From Rhodopila globiformis (lineage in GTDB: Bacteria; Pseudomonadota; Alphaproteobacteria; Acetobacterales; Acetobacteraceae): 55,278 nucleotides of DNA. A program made the position numbers and the translations under genes. Where the stretch lies: positions 1-55,278 of the forward strand of contig NZ_NHRY01000234.1 of the NCBI RefSeq assembly GCF_002937115.1. Reading direction: 5' to 3'. Under the pieces are notes generated by a model. That model was not told the origin of the DNA. It did not search any database and saw only the letters and a program-made list of their open reading frames with translations. Below, in pieces: positions 8,322 to 16,471 of the stretch (position 1 is the stretch's first letter; every line of letters starts with the position of its first letter).

Positions 8322-8981
8322 ATGGCAGATTCACCCATGCCGATGCGGCTGCACGGCTATTTCCGCTCCACCGCCGCATGGCGGGTGCGCATCGCGCTCG
8401 CCCTGAAGGGCCTCTCCGTTGAGCATGTGTCCCACCATCTGCGCCGCGGCGAGCAGCGGGCTGCGGAATACCTGGCGCTCAATCCGCAAGGCCTGGTGCC
8501 GGTGCTGGAACTCGATGACCGCGCCACAGTGCTCACCCAGTCGCTCGCCATCTGCGAATGGCTGGACGAGACGCACCCAACGCCGCCGCTGCTGCCCGGG
8601 GACGCGCTGAACCGGGCGCGAGTGCGTGCCGTTGCCCTTGCCATTGCCTGTGACATACACCCGGTCCAGAACCTGAAGGTGCTGGCGCGGCTTCGTACGC
8701 TTGATGTCGCCGAGAAGGCAGTCACTGGCTGGGCGCGCGAGATCATCGCCGAGGGGCTTGCCGCCTGCCAGGCGCTGCTGCCGCAAGACGAGCCGGGACC
8801 TTTCCTGTTTGGTCCGGCCCCGACACTTGCCGAACTCTGCCTGGTGCCGCAGCTTGCCAACGCACGACGCTTCGGTGTGGACCTTGTGCTGTTGCCTCGC
8901 CTGCTTGCCGCTGAGGCCGCTTGTCAAACGTTGCCCGCGTTCCAGGCCGCAGCGCCCGACCGGCAGCCGGATGCGGAATAA
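8322..8981 (+). CDS. nagL: Maleylpyruvate isomerase, GST zeta type
   Basis: A 219-residue glutathione S-transferase of the zeta class. The N-terminal thioredoxin-like domain has YFRSTAAWRVRIALALKG, where RSxAxxRVRIAL is the glutathione-binding catalytic region, and NPQGLVPVLELDD followed by LTQSLAICEWLDE. The helical C-terminal domain has ACDIHPVQNLKVL. Zeta GSTs are maleylacetoacetate or maleylpyruvate isomerases; the gentisate context indicates the cis-trans isomerisation of maleylpyruvate to fumarylpyruvate with glutathione. AGGAG lies 12 bp upstream and AAAGAG directly before the ATG. It lies 85 bp after the marR gene as the last gene of the operon. The Ser is retained where tyrosine-pathway enzymes often have Ser-Cys. 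Confidence 0.85.
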   Translation: MADSPMPMRLHGYFRSTAAWRVRIALALKGLSVEHVSHHLRRGEQRAAEYLALNPQGLVPVLELDDRATVLTQSLAICEWLDETHPTPPLLPGDALNRARVRAVALAIACDIHPVQNLKVLARLRTLDVAEKAVTGWAREIIAEGLAACQALLPQDEPGPFLFGPAPTLAELCLVPQLANARRFGVDLVLLPRLLAAEAACQTLPAFQAAAPDRQPDAE

Positions 8982-9239
8982 TGGCTCTGTGCCCGCTGAC
9001 ACCGCGCAGCGTGGCATTGCCGGCTTGGTGGCCCGTGGTGTGCCTTTGCCGAATCAGAAAGGCGGGAGAAGCACAGGCTATCAAATGGCTGGGCACTTGC
9101 CCCTGCCTCCACGGTGTCCTGAGAGACGGCCGGGTTCGAGAGGGAAGCGGCCGGATCGCGTCCTGATCAGAACCAACCAAACGGCGTTCCAAACGATCTC
9201 CGCCCGGGGACATGAGCCGATTGTTCGTTCTGGCCATGG
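8982..9239. other. Intergenic stretch after the gentisate operon
   Basis: No coding frame with family resemblance and no clear terminator hairpin were found here. The decayed segment to the right contains only fragments up to putA. Confidence 0.4.
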
Positions 9240-9445
9240 AGCGCCGGCCGGTCAGCGACGCCCCGGCGATCGTCCGGCGCCGTGCGCGCGGGCCGCCCAG
9301 CCACGTCGTTCCGCGGCAGCCGCCGTCTCGACCACGGCCTGATCCAGGAACTGGTTGATGGATACGGCACGTGGCTGGCTTGTGCCTTGACATCCGGCAT
9401 CAGAGAAACCGGGATGCGGCGTGCGAAGGTGCCGACGATCGCCAT
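9240..9445 (-). pseudogene. Ribbon-helix-helix antitoxin-like gene, frameshifted
   Basis: From an ATG at 9445 the minus strand reads MAIVGTFARRIPVSLMPDVK, which resembles the start of small Arc/HicB-type ribbon-helix-helix proteins (LRLPxSLKxxxE). At about 9368 the reading moves to another frame, giving AVSINQFLDQAVVETAAAAE, the expected VSLNQFxxxAVAEK helix. A few residues of the linker are missing. The two half-domains are in the right order and spacing, so this looks like a single gene broken by an indel. No toxin gene is recognisable beside it. A promoter-like TTGTATTGACATACGA lies upstream on the other strand near 9538-9553. Confidence 0.35.
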
Positions 9446-9820
9446 GACAGGCTTCAGACGATGTCGCCCGGCTGCAATACGGCGTTCCGTCGGATCTCCG
9501 TGGCGGTCGCCGCAAGGCCGGGACGAAAGCATATTCGTTTGTATTGACATACGATCCGGCAGGGCGCAGCCTTTGCCCGTCATGATCAAGGAGGGTGCGA
9601 ACATCAGCATGACTCCACCGAGCTTCGTCACGTTGCCGGCTCTCGTAATACGATTCCCGGAAAAGATTGGCGCTTTGCATACCGCGTAGGTCGTTGGAAA
9701 AGCTTGGATTCGACAATCAAGTGAGCGCCAGGTTTTCCGCGGATTCGTATAACACCGGCAACTAATTCAACCGTCTTGATAAGCCTCGAACATTGCTGTC
9801 GAGTACACATCACCGCAAAC

Positions 9821-9849
9821 GGCCCCCGTCATTGGGAACGTCGGGGGCC
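9821..9849. terminator. GC hairpin, terminator-like
   Basis: GGCCCCCG (9821-9828) pairs with CGGGGGCC (9842-9849) across a 13-nt loop. It is not followed by a T-tract on either strand, so termination is only a possibility. No intact gene ends near it. Confidence 0.25.
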
Positions 9850-10082
9850 ATTGCGTCGGATGGGCATCACCCTTGACCGCGTTCCCGATGGGCTGAACTC
9901 GTTTCCGATTCTTCGAAGCGGCAAGCCGTCATCTGCTTGCACAAATCACAAACGTCGCGATCTTCTCTGGTGGATTGTCGCAAGATCGCCGCCTGGGTGC
10001 TGAGCGGACGACAATGCGCGCTCATTGCCGAGGCGCCGACCTGACAGAATTGGCCCCCTATGCGGCATCGTGCGCCACGGCT

Positions 10083-10227
10083 TAACAGGCTGCGGAAAAA
10101 GCGGGTTAGCGCGCAATATTCGTCCATGAGGCAGCGTTGCCCGGGAACATTATGTCTTGCCGGGCTGCCACGGGGTCTTGGAATTGCGTCGCGGGAGTTC
10201 GTTTCAGGCTTTTTCCGCAGCCTGTTA
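10083..10227. mobile_element. MITE-like element A, 145 bp
   Basis: A perfect 20-bp inverted repeat bounds this segment: TAACAGGCTGCGGAAAAAGC at 10083-10102 and its reverse complement at 10208-10227. The outer flank GGCT(T) is also mirrored with one extra base. The interior has no coding capacity. The ends resemble terminal repeats of full-length insertion sequences (I am reminded of IS1182-type ends, unverified). I see no target duplication. Confidence 0.6.
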
Positions 10228-10482
10228 GCCATCCTCACGGTGGCCTGGACACCGAAACCTGTACCATGGACGAATACACGGCCGCGAACGAGGTGGCCGA
10301 ATGCTCATCGAGGATGCCCCGAGGTCCTCTTTGCGCCAGTGGTTGCCGCCGTAAAGGCCATTTGTTACCCGAAATTGAGTTGATCGTTTCCCTCGGCGAT
10401 TCGCAGTGGCCCGGGTCGGGGTTGAGCGGCTGGTCTCCTTGACTGCCCCTCGAAACTGGCCCACAAATTCGACCGCGTATCG

Positions 10483-10643
10483 CCTCTGTCGTAATAGGGG
10501 CAAAACCCCGGGCACGCACGTGCAGCATGCGCTCGAAACTGGGACGACAGGCACGGAATTCCGCCATTTTTTGGCATCCAATTACGAAACGATATGGGCG
10601 ATCACCAAATTCGCCCGGGGTTTTGCCCGCATTACCCTCTGTC
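10483..10643. mobile_element. MITE-like element B, 145 bp with 8-bp target duplication
   Basis: The element spans 10491-10635. Its ends are 23-bp inverted repeats, GTAAT-AG-GGGCAAAACCCCGGGC-type, with two mismatches (positions 6 and 7). It is flanked on both sides by the exact 8-bp direct repeat CCTCTGTC (10483-10490 and 10636-10643), which is direct evidence of transposition. Ends beginning GTAA and an 8-bp duplication are features of the IS66 family, so it may be a non-autonomous IS66 derivative. The interior shows no transposase fragment. Confidence 0.75.
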
Positions 10644-10738
10644 AACGGAAGCCATTGATCTGGCTACAAGAAATCATTTAGTATTCGAAACCAGATTCCC
10701 CGGCCAACTCGCTCCCCAGCCCGCCATCCGCGGCCACT

Positions 10739-13700
10739 TCACGCCATCGCCATCAGGCTGGCATTGCCACCGGCAGCGGCCGTATTCGTGGCAATCGAAA
10801 CCTCCTGCACCAAACGCGCCAGGTCGTAGGCATCCCCCGGCACCGTGCTGTCCGGACGCGCTGCCTGCGCCTGTACGATCGTCCCGTCCCGCGCCGCCAG
10901 CCGGCGGGTCAGTCCGCGCAAGGCATCCACCTCCCCTTCGAACAGCACCGCCTCCAGTCCGGCGGCATCACCAATCGCACCGACGATCGCCACCTCTCGT
11001 GCGATCTCTGGCGGCAGCCCCGCCAGCGCCGTCCGTGCGGCATTCCCTTCCTCGACCAGGGCCTGATTGCCGGTCGCGAGGATCGCGCCGAGCTGCACCA
11101 GCAACCCGGAGTCCGTCCCGGCAACCGCCGCGACGCCACCGCGCGGGCGCAGCGTATAGACGTTCCGCTCACCGACCGGCCCCGGCAGCGCCTCCGAGGC
11201 GCCAACCATCGAGTATGCCAGGAACCCGGCACACTGCTCCGCCTCCCGCACCCACCCCTGCGTGCGAAGCCACGCCACGTAGGCCTGTGCGGCCGCCGGG
11301 ACATCGGCCGCAACGCCCGGCAGTGCCGTCCGCGGCGGAACTGCCAGCAGACGCCCGAGATACAACGGACCGCCAGCCTTGGGCCCCGTGCCCGACAGGC
11401 CGCGGCCACCGAACGGCTGCACGCCGACGACGGCGCCGATAATGTTGCGGTTCACGTAGATATTGCCCGCCCGGATGCCGCCGGTCACCCGCGCAATCGT
11501 CTCGTCGATGCGGCTGTGCAGGCCGAATGTCAGGCCATAGCCCGAGCGGTTGATGTCGGTGACCAGGCGATCGAGATCCTCCCGGGCATAGCGCAGCACA
11601 TGCAGCACCGGGCCGAACACCTCCCGTTCCACATCGGCGATGCAGTCGATCTCGATGATCGTGGGCGCGACGAAGGTGCCATGCGCCAGCCCCGGCGGCA
11701 GGGCCGCTTCTGCCACGGCGTGACCGCGGGCGCGCATGGCCGCGATGTGCCCGCGGATGCTGTCTTGCGCCTCGGCGGTGATCACCGGGCCGACGTCCAC
11801 GGACAGCCGATCGGGACACCCGACCGCGATTTCCCGCAGCGCGCCCTTCAGCATCGCCAGCGTCCGATCGGCGATGTCCTGCTGCAGGCACAGGATGCGC
11901 AGGGCCGAGCATCGCTGTCCGGCGGAATCGAAGGCCGAGACGATGACATCGCCGACCACCTGTTCCGCCAGCGCCGAACTGTCCACGATCATCGCGTTCA
12001 GCCCCCCGGTCTCGGCGACCAGCGGCACCGGCTGGCCGGACGGGGTCAGGCGGCCCGCCAACTGTCTCTGGATCAGCCGCGCGACGGCGGTCGAGCCGGT
12101 GAACATCACGCCGTTCACCCGCGCGTCCGCGACCACCGCGGCGCCGACGGATCCGTCGCCCGGCAGAAGATGCAGCACATCGTGCGGCACGCCGGCCGCG
12201 TGCAGCAGGCGCACCGCCTCGGCGGCGATCAGCGGCGTTTCCTCCGCCGGCTTGGCCAGCACCGGATTGCCAGCGGCGAGCGCCGCGGCCACTTGGCCGG
12301 TAAAGATCGCCAGCGGAAAATTCCACGGCGAGATGCAGCCGATCGGCCCGAGCGGCGCCGGCCGATCGGCCGCGATGCGCAGGATCTCGGCGGCGTAGTA
12401 GCGCAGGAAATCCACCGCCTCGCGCACCTCGGCGACCGCGCCGGGCAGGGACTTGCCGGCCTCGCGGACGATCAGGCCGATCAGCACCGGCATGCGGGCT
12501 TCCATCGTGTCGGCGGCCTGGCGCAGGACGGCGGCCCGCTGCCCGGCGGGGGTTGCGGCCCAGGCCGGGGCGGCGCCGGCGGCAGCGCCCAGCGCCGCCT
12601 CGATGTCAGCCGGCCCGGCCTCCCGCACCGTGCCGACCACATCCCGGTTGTCGGCCGGATTGCGGACCGGACGTGGCGGGTTGCCGCCGCCGGCGGGCTG
12701 CGCGGTCCAGCGGATGCGGACGCTCTCGGTAACGCCGGCAGCGAGCGCGGCGAGGCTGTTCTCGTCCGCCAGGTCCAGGCCCGCCGCGTTCGGACGCCCG
12801 GCGCCATACAGGTGGCGCGGCAGGGTGATCCGCTCGTTTGGCGTGAAGCCGGGATTGACGGCATGCGCAGCGGGGGCTGCGGGGGCAGCGGATCGGTGGA
12901 GCACAGCCCCCGCCCCCTCGTCATGGCCGGGCCCCTCGTCATGGCCGGGCGTGTCCCGGCCATCTACCCCCCGCCGCCGAAGCGCGGATGGCCGGGACAC
13001 GCCCGGCCACGACGAGGGATTGGGGGCGTCCGCCCAATCCCCCTCCAAGCCCGCCTTATCCTCACTCCCCCTATCCTCGTAAGCACAGGGATCGGCGGCG
13101 CGGAGACGGGCAACCGGATCGGCCACCAGGTCGTCGATGGAGACATCCGGATTGGCAATGCGGTTGACGAACGAGGCGTTGGCCCCGTTCTCCAGCAGCC
13201 GCCGCACGAGATAAGCCAGCAGCGTCTCATGCGTACCGACCGGCGCATAGATACGGCACGGGCGGTTCAGCGTGCCCGGGCCGACAACCGCGTCGTACAG
13301 CGGCTCGCCCATGCCGTGCAGGCACTGGAACTCGTACTGGCCACGATGAAACGCCGGACCGGCCATCTGCATGACCGCCGCCAGCGTTTGCGCGTTGTGC
13401 GTGGCGAACTGCGGGAACACCGCATCCGGCACGGCCAGCAGCTTGCGGGCGCAGGCGAGGTAGCAGACGTCCGTATGCAGCTTGCGGGTGAACACCGGGA
13501 AGTCTGCCATCCCGTCCACCTGGGCGCGCTTGATCTCGGCGTCCCAGTAGGCGCCCTTGACCAGCCGGACCATGATGCGCCGCCCGGCCCGGCGCGCCAG
13601 GTCAACCAGCCAGTCGATCACGAACGGGCACCGCTTGCCGTAGGCCTGGACCACGAACCCCATGCCGTCCCACCCCGCCAGCGCCGGGTCCAGCGCCAGC

Positions 13701-14698
13701 GCCTCCAGCAGATCCAGCGACAGCTCCAGCCGATCGGCTTCCTCGGCGTCGATGTTGAGGCCGATGTCGTGGTCCCGGGCGAGAGTGGCCAGGTGCCGCA
13801 GCCGCGGCAGCAACTCGGCCATCACCCGCTCGCGCTGGCTGCGGCTGTAGCGCGGGTGCAGGGCGGAGAGCTTGATGGAGATGCCCGGTCCTTCGTAGAT
13901 GCCGCGTCCGGCGCCGGCGCGGCCGATGGCGTGGATCGCCTCCTCGTAGCTGGCGAAGTAGCGCGCCGCATCCCCGGCGGTGGCCGCGGCCTCGCCGAGC
14001 ATGTCGTAGGAATGGGTGTATCCCTGGGTTTCCCGCCTACGGGCATTGGCCAGCGCCTCGGTGATCGTCTGGCCGGCGACGAACTGCTCGCCCAGCAGAC
14101 GCATCGCGATGTCCATGCCCTTGCGGATCAGCGGCTCGCCGCCGCGCGCGACCAGGCTGGTCAGGGAGGCGGACAGGCTGGTCTCGTTCGTCGTGGCGGT
14201 CAGCTTGCCGGTGACCACCAGGCCCCAGGTCGCGGCGTTGACGAACAGCGAGGGGCTGTGGCCGGCATGGGCGCGCCAGTTGCCGGTGGCGGTCTTGTCC
14301 CGGATCAGCGCGTCGCGGGTCGGGTCGTCCGGGATGCGCAGCAGCGCCTCGGCCAGGCACATCAGTGCGACGCCCTCCTGCGACGACAGCGCATATTCGT
14401 GCATCAGCGCTTCCACGCCGCCGCGGCGCTGCTGGGCGCGCAGGCGGGTGACAAGGGCGCGGGCCCGGTCCTGGGCCTGCGCGGCGTCCGGCGCGGACAG
14501 GCTTGCCAGGTCGAGCAGCGGCGGCAGGCAATCCGCTTCAGGGCGGCGGCAGGCGGCCATGATGGCGGCCCGCAGCGGCGTCTGCGGCCGCAGGCCGGCC
14601 ATGAAGGCCGCGAACGGCGCTTCCGGTTCCGGCGGAGAATGGGTGGCGGCTGGTGGTGCAAGGGTCATGTCGGCGTTCCGGTTCCCGCTGGCAGCCAT
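10739..14698 (-). CDS. putA: Bifunctional proline dehydrogenase / L-glutamate-gamma-semialdehyde dehydrogenase PutA
   Basis: PutA oxidises proline to P5C (FAD) and then glutamate semialdehyde to glutamate (NAD+). With the start at 14698 (GAGGAA 4 bp upstream) the protein has 1319 residues; 14668 is an alternative. There is no N-terminal ribbon-helix-helix segment, so it should not be a repressor. The PRODH barrel spans about residues 170-500 (GPGISIKLSALHPRYSRSQR, NIDAEEADRLELSLDLLEAL). The P5CDH half has GCISPWNFPLAIFTGQVAAA, MFTGSTAVARLIQRQL, ETGGLNAMIVDSSA and FDSAGQRCSALRILCLQQ with the catalytic Cys. A C-terminal domain (RGGVAAVAGTDSGLLVQLGA) is present. Residues about 561-588, in the linker between the halves, are encoded by an inserted palindromic repeat, apparently without breaking the frame. 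Monocistronic. Confidence 0.93.
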   Translation of the reverse strand: MAASGNRNADMTLAPPAATHSPPEPEAPFAAFMAGLRPQTPLRAAIMAACRRPEADCLPPLLDLASLSAPDAAQAQDRARALVTRLRAQQRRGGVEALMHEYALSSQEGVALMCLAEALLRIPDDPTRDALIRDKTATGNWRAHAGHSPSLFVNAATWGLVVTGKLTATTNETSLSASLTSLVARGGEPLIRKGMDIAMRLLGEQFVAGQTITEALANARRRETQGYTHSYDMLGEAAATAGDAARYFASYEEAIHAIGRAGAGRGIYEGPGISIKLSALHPRYSRSQRERVMAELLPRLRHLATLARDHDIGLNIDAEEADRLELSLDLLEALALDPALAGWDGMGFVVQAYGKRCPFVIDWLVDLARRAGRRIMVRLVKGAYWDAEIKRAQVDGMADFPVFTRKLHTDVCYLACARKLLAVPDAVFPQFATHNAQTLAAVMQMAGPAFHRGQYEFQCLHGMGEPLYDAVVGPGTLNRPCRIYAPVGTHETLLAYLVRRLLENGANASFVNRIANPDVSIDDLVADPVARLRAADPCAYEDRGSEDKAGLEGDWADAPNPSSWPGVSRPSALRRRGVDGRDTPGHDEGPGHDEGAGAVLHRSAAPAAPAAHAVNPGFTPNERITLPRHLYGAGRPNAAGLDLADENSLAALAAGVTESVRIRWTAQPAGGGNPPRPVRNPADNRDVVGTVREAGPADIEAALGAAAGAAPAWAATPAGQRAAVLRQAADTMEARMPVLIGLIVREAGKSLPGAVAEVREAVDFLRYYAAEILRIAADRPAPLGPIGCISPWNFPLAIFTGQVAAALAAGNPVLAKPAEETPLIAAEAVRLLHAAGVPHDVLHLLPGDGSVGAAVVADARVNGVMFTGSTAVARLIQRQLAGRLTPSGQPVPLVAETGGLNAMIVDSSALAEQVVGDVIVSAFDSAGQRCSALRILCLQQDIADRTLAMLKGALREIAVGCPDRLSVDVGPVITAEAQDSIRGHIAAMRARGHAVAEAALPPGLAHGTFVAPTIIEIDCIADVEREVFGPVLHVLRYAREDLDRLVTDINRSGYGLTFGLHSRIDETIARVTGGIRAGNIYVNRNIIGAVVGVQPFGGRGLSGTGPKAGGPLYLGRLLAVPPRTALPGVAADVPAAAQAYVAWLRTQGWVREAEQCAGFLAYSMVGASEALPGPVGERNVYTLRPRGGVAAVAGTDSGLLVQLGAILATGNQALVEEGNAARTALAGLPPEIAREVAIVGAIGDAAGLEAVLFEGEVDALRGLTRRLAARDGTIVQAQAARPDSTVPGDAYDLARLVQEVSIATNTAAAGGNASLMAMA
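12937..13014. repeat. Type 1 palindromic repeat inside putA
   Basis: The left arm CGTCATGGCCGGGCGTGTCC (12937 on) and right arm GGACACGCCCGGCCACGACG (ending 13014) are nearly exact inverted repeats. They flank a short spacer containing CCGCCGCCGAAGCGCGGATGG. An extra copy of the left-arm start (CTCGTCATGGCCGGGC) sits at 12917-12932. The same arms occur in intergenic DNA at 16027 and 37167. Read in the putA frame the element encodes PSSWPGVSRPSALRRRGVDG and then RDTPGHDEG, without stop. Confidence 0.85.
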
Positions 14699-14954
14699 GC
14701 GTTCCTCGAAGCGGAAATGGTGACGAAGGCCGGCCGGGGCCAGATACCAGGCCCGCGGAGCACGGGCCGGGCTCCTTTGGCCTGGCCGGACGACAGTCGC
14801 CATGGGAGGCACGGACGTCGGAAACGGCGCGCCGCGGCCGTGCCTCTTACCGTCATGGCCCGGCACGTTCCCCCAGCGTCATGGTCCGGCTTGTCCGCAT
14901 ACGCGCTACAGCAGACCGCAGGTCGGTTGGGACGCGCAGGTGGCCTGTCCTCAT

Positions 14955-15034
14955 CGTCATGGCCCGGCTTGTCCGGGCCACCTGTCGCGGCACAAGTGCT
15001 GGAATAGGTGGCCCGGACAAGCTGGGCCATGACG
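14955..15034. repeat. Type 1 palindromic repeat, variant
   Basis: CGTCATGGCCCGGCTTGTCC on the left is mirrored by GGACAAGCTGGGCCATGACG on the right around a spacer that itself contains CACCTGTCGCGG and AATAGGTG. A degenerate half copy lies near 14878-14898. Upstream, the stretch at 14905-14942 has an inverted relative at 15958-15992 (core GGTCGGTTGGGACG), so the repeat unit extends beyond the palindrome. Confidence 0.75.
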
Positions 15035-15074
15035 AAAAGGCAACGGCCCTGGCTGCCGCGAACGCCGCCGGCGC

Positions 15075-15116
15075 TTGAGAAGTATCAATGAAGACCGGGC
15101 CGCGGCGGGCTAGAAG
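15075..15116 (+). promoter_or_regulatory. FNR/FixK-like box and -10 upstream of the BON gene
   Basis: TTGAGAAGTATCAA at 15075-15088 fits the TTGA-N6-TCAA consensus of FNR/FixK-type regulators. A -10-like TAGAAG lies at 15111-15116, about the spacing expected of a class II activated promoter. The BON gene starts at 15245, leaving a leader of about 120 nt. Similar boxes precede cytochrome c, hsp20 and ftsH in this window. Box identity is seen; regulator binding is inferred. Confidence 0.5.
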
Positions 15117-15244
15117 AACGCCACAATGACCGCAGCACCGGCATGGCCGTGGCATCGTCCGTCACCGGTTCTTGCCCGGCTGCCGCAACGAAGCAGCGCC
15201 GTTCACAGCCGGTTGTCATGCGGCCAGAACAAAGGAGGTGTCCC

Positions 15245-15910
15245 ATGATTGACGACATGACATTGCAGGCCCGGGTCATGGATGAACTGGTGTGGGTGCC
15301 GAACGTCGACACCGCCCACATCGGCGTCACCGCCCGCAACGGCGTGGTGACCCTCAGTGGCATCGTCTCGACCCTGGCGGAAAAGCTCGCCGCCGAGCGG
15401 GCCGTCCGGCGGGTCAAAGGCGTGCGCGGTATTGCCGAGGAAATCATCGTCCGCCCGGCCAACGCCCATAAGCAAGCGGATGAGGAAATCGCCGAACGCG
15501 CCGTCAAGATCCTCGCCTGGGACGTCGAGGTTCCCGGGCCGCAGATCCAGGTGAAGGTCGAGAAGGGCGTGGTGACGCTGACCGGCTTCGTCACCTACCA
15601 GTTCCAGAAGCAGGCGGCCGAGAACGACATCCGGCGGCTCGGCGGTGTCACCGGCATCGTCAACCTGATCGAACTCCGCGCAGCCGGCGTGTCTCCCGCC
15701 CAGTCCGAAGGGGTGCACGAGATGATCGAGGAAGCCTTGCGCCGCAGCGCCGAGCTGGAAGCCCTGCAGATCAGGGTGGAGGTCGCCGGTCCGAAAGTGA
15801 CCTTGGAGGGCAAGGTGAAAAGCTGGTGGGAGCGCAGCGTCGCCGAGAACGCCGCCTGGTCGGCGCCCGGCGTCACCCAGGTGGACAACCGGCTGGCCAT
15901 CGGCACCTGA
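15245..15910 (+). CDS. BON-domain protein (three BON domains)
   Basis: A 221-residue protein built of three consecutive BON domains at about residues 3-70, 78-148 and 152-221. Each has the VxVxxGxVTLxGxV pattern: IGVTARNGVVTLSGIVSTLA, VKVEKGVVTLTGFVTYQFQK and VEVAGPKVTLEGKVKSWWER. There is no signal peptide, so unlike OsmY it is probably cytoplasmic. BON domains are thought to bind phospholipids or protein partners, and such cytoplasmic proteins accompany stress genes in many proteobacteria. AAGGAGGTG lies 5 bp before the ATG, a very strong ribosome-binding site. An FNR-like box lies about 157 bp upstream of the start. Precise function unknown. Confidence 0.8.
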   Translation: MIDDMTLQARVMDELVWVPNVDTAHIGVTARNGVVTLSGIVSTLAEKLAAERAVRRVKGVRGIAEEIIVRPANAHKQADEEIAERAVKILAWDVEVPGPQIQVKVEKGVVTLTGFVTYQFQKQAAENDIRRLGGVTGIVNLIELRAAGVSPAQSEGVHEMIEEALRRSAELEALQIRVEVAGPKVTLEGKVKSWWERSVAENAAWSAPGVTQVDNRLAIGT

Positions 15911-16026
15911 TACCGGGCAAAAATGGACGAGAGGCCGTTATCTCTCCGTCATGGCCGTCCGTGCGTCCCAACCGACCCGCGGTTTGCTGTAACTTCAGGG
16001 GGAACAGGGCACGGTCGTCGCCCTAT

Positions 16027-16093
16027 CGTCATGGCCGGGCGTGTCCCGGCCATCTGCCCCCGCCGTCGAAGCGCGGATGGCCGGGATACGCCC
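16027..16093. repeat. Type 1 palindromic repeat, right end decayed
   Basis: The left arm CGTCATGGCCGGGCGTGTCC is identical to the copy inside putA; the spacer has CCGCCGTCGAAGCGCGGATGG, also as in putA. The right arm degenerates after GGCCGGGATACGCCC. Confidence 0.75.
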
Positions 16094-16195
16094 TACCGCA
16101 TGCACAGATCTCGGAAACGATGCCCCACCTGCGCCGAGCGAGGCCATGACAATGCACTCATCCGCCCGCCCGGACGGCACTTTGTACCCCGGTAT

Positions 16196-16307
16196 CTTGG
16201 CGTCTTGGCGTTGAACAGGAACCGTGCCGTCGCACCAGGCGGTGACGGGTGCGCCCGGTCGGTGGTTCGCGGGGTGGATAGCACCGATAAAACGCCAAGA
16301 CGCCAAG
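16196..16307. repeat. 112-bp element with perfect 17-bp inverted ends
   Basis: CTTGGCGTCTTGGCGTT at 16196-16212 is exactly mirrored at 16291-16307, with 78 bp between. The interior is non-coding. It lies in the 560-bp gap between the BON gene and the convergent MFS gene, where I find no other gene. Likely a small dispersed repeat or MITE; no target duplication was identified. Confidence 0.55.
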
Positions 16308-16471
16308 TTCATGGCCGCCAATCCGCTGCCTGCCGCAACCAAGGGCATGACTGGCGGCCGCGCGATGTCCCCCTGGTCCTCCGCCGCCCCCGGGTCATCT
16401 CCGTGCGAACAGACATGCGCCATCGCCCACGCTGTCCGTGCCGGGGAGGCACCATCTCGGACCACCGCCGC

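Noticed and set aside
11516-15007. Very long plus-strand open frame (1163 codons) opposite putA
   Set aside because: It is antisense to a well-supported PutA with all motifs, rich in Arg/His/Asp as expected of shadow frames in GC-rich DNA, and has no family resemblance.
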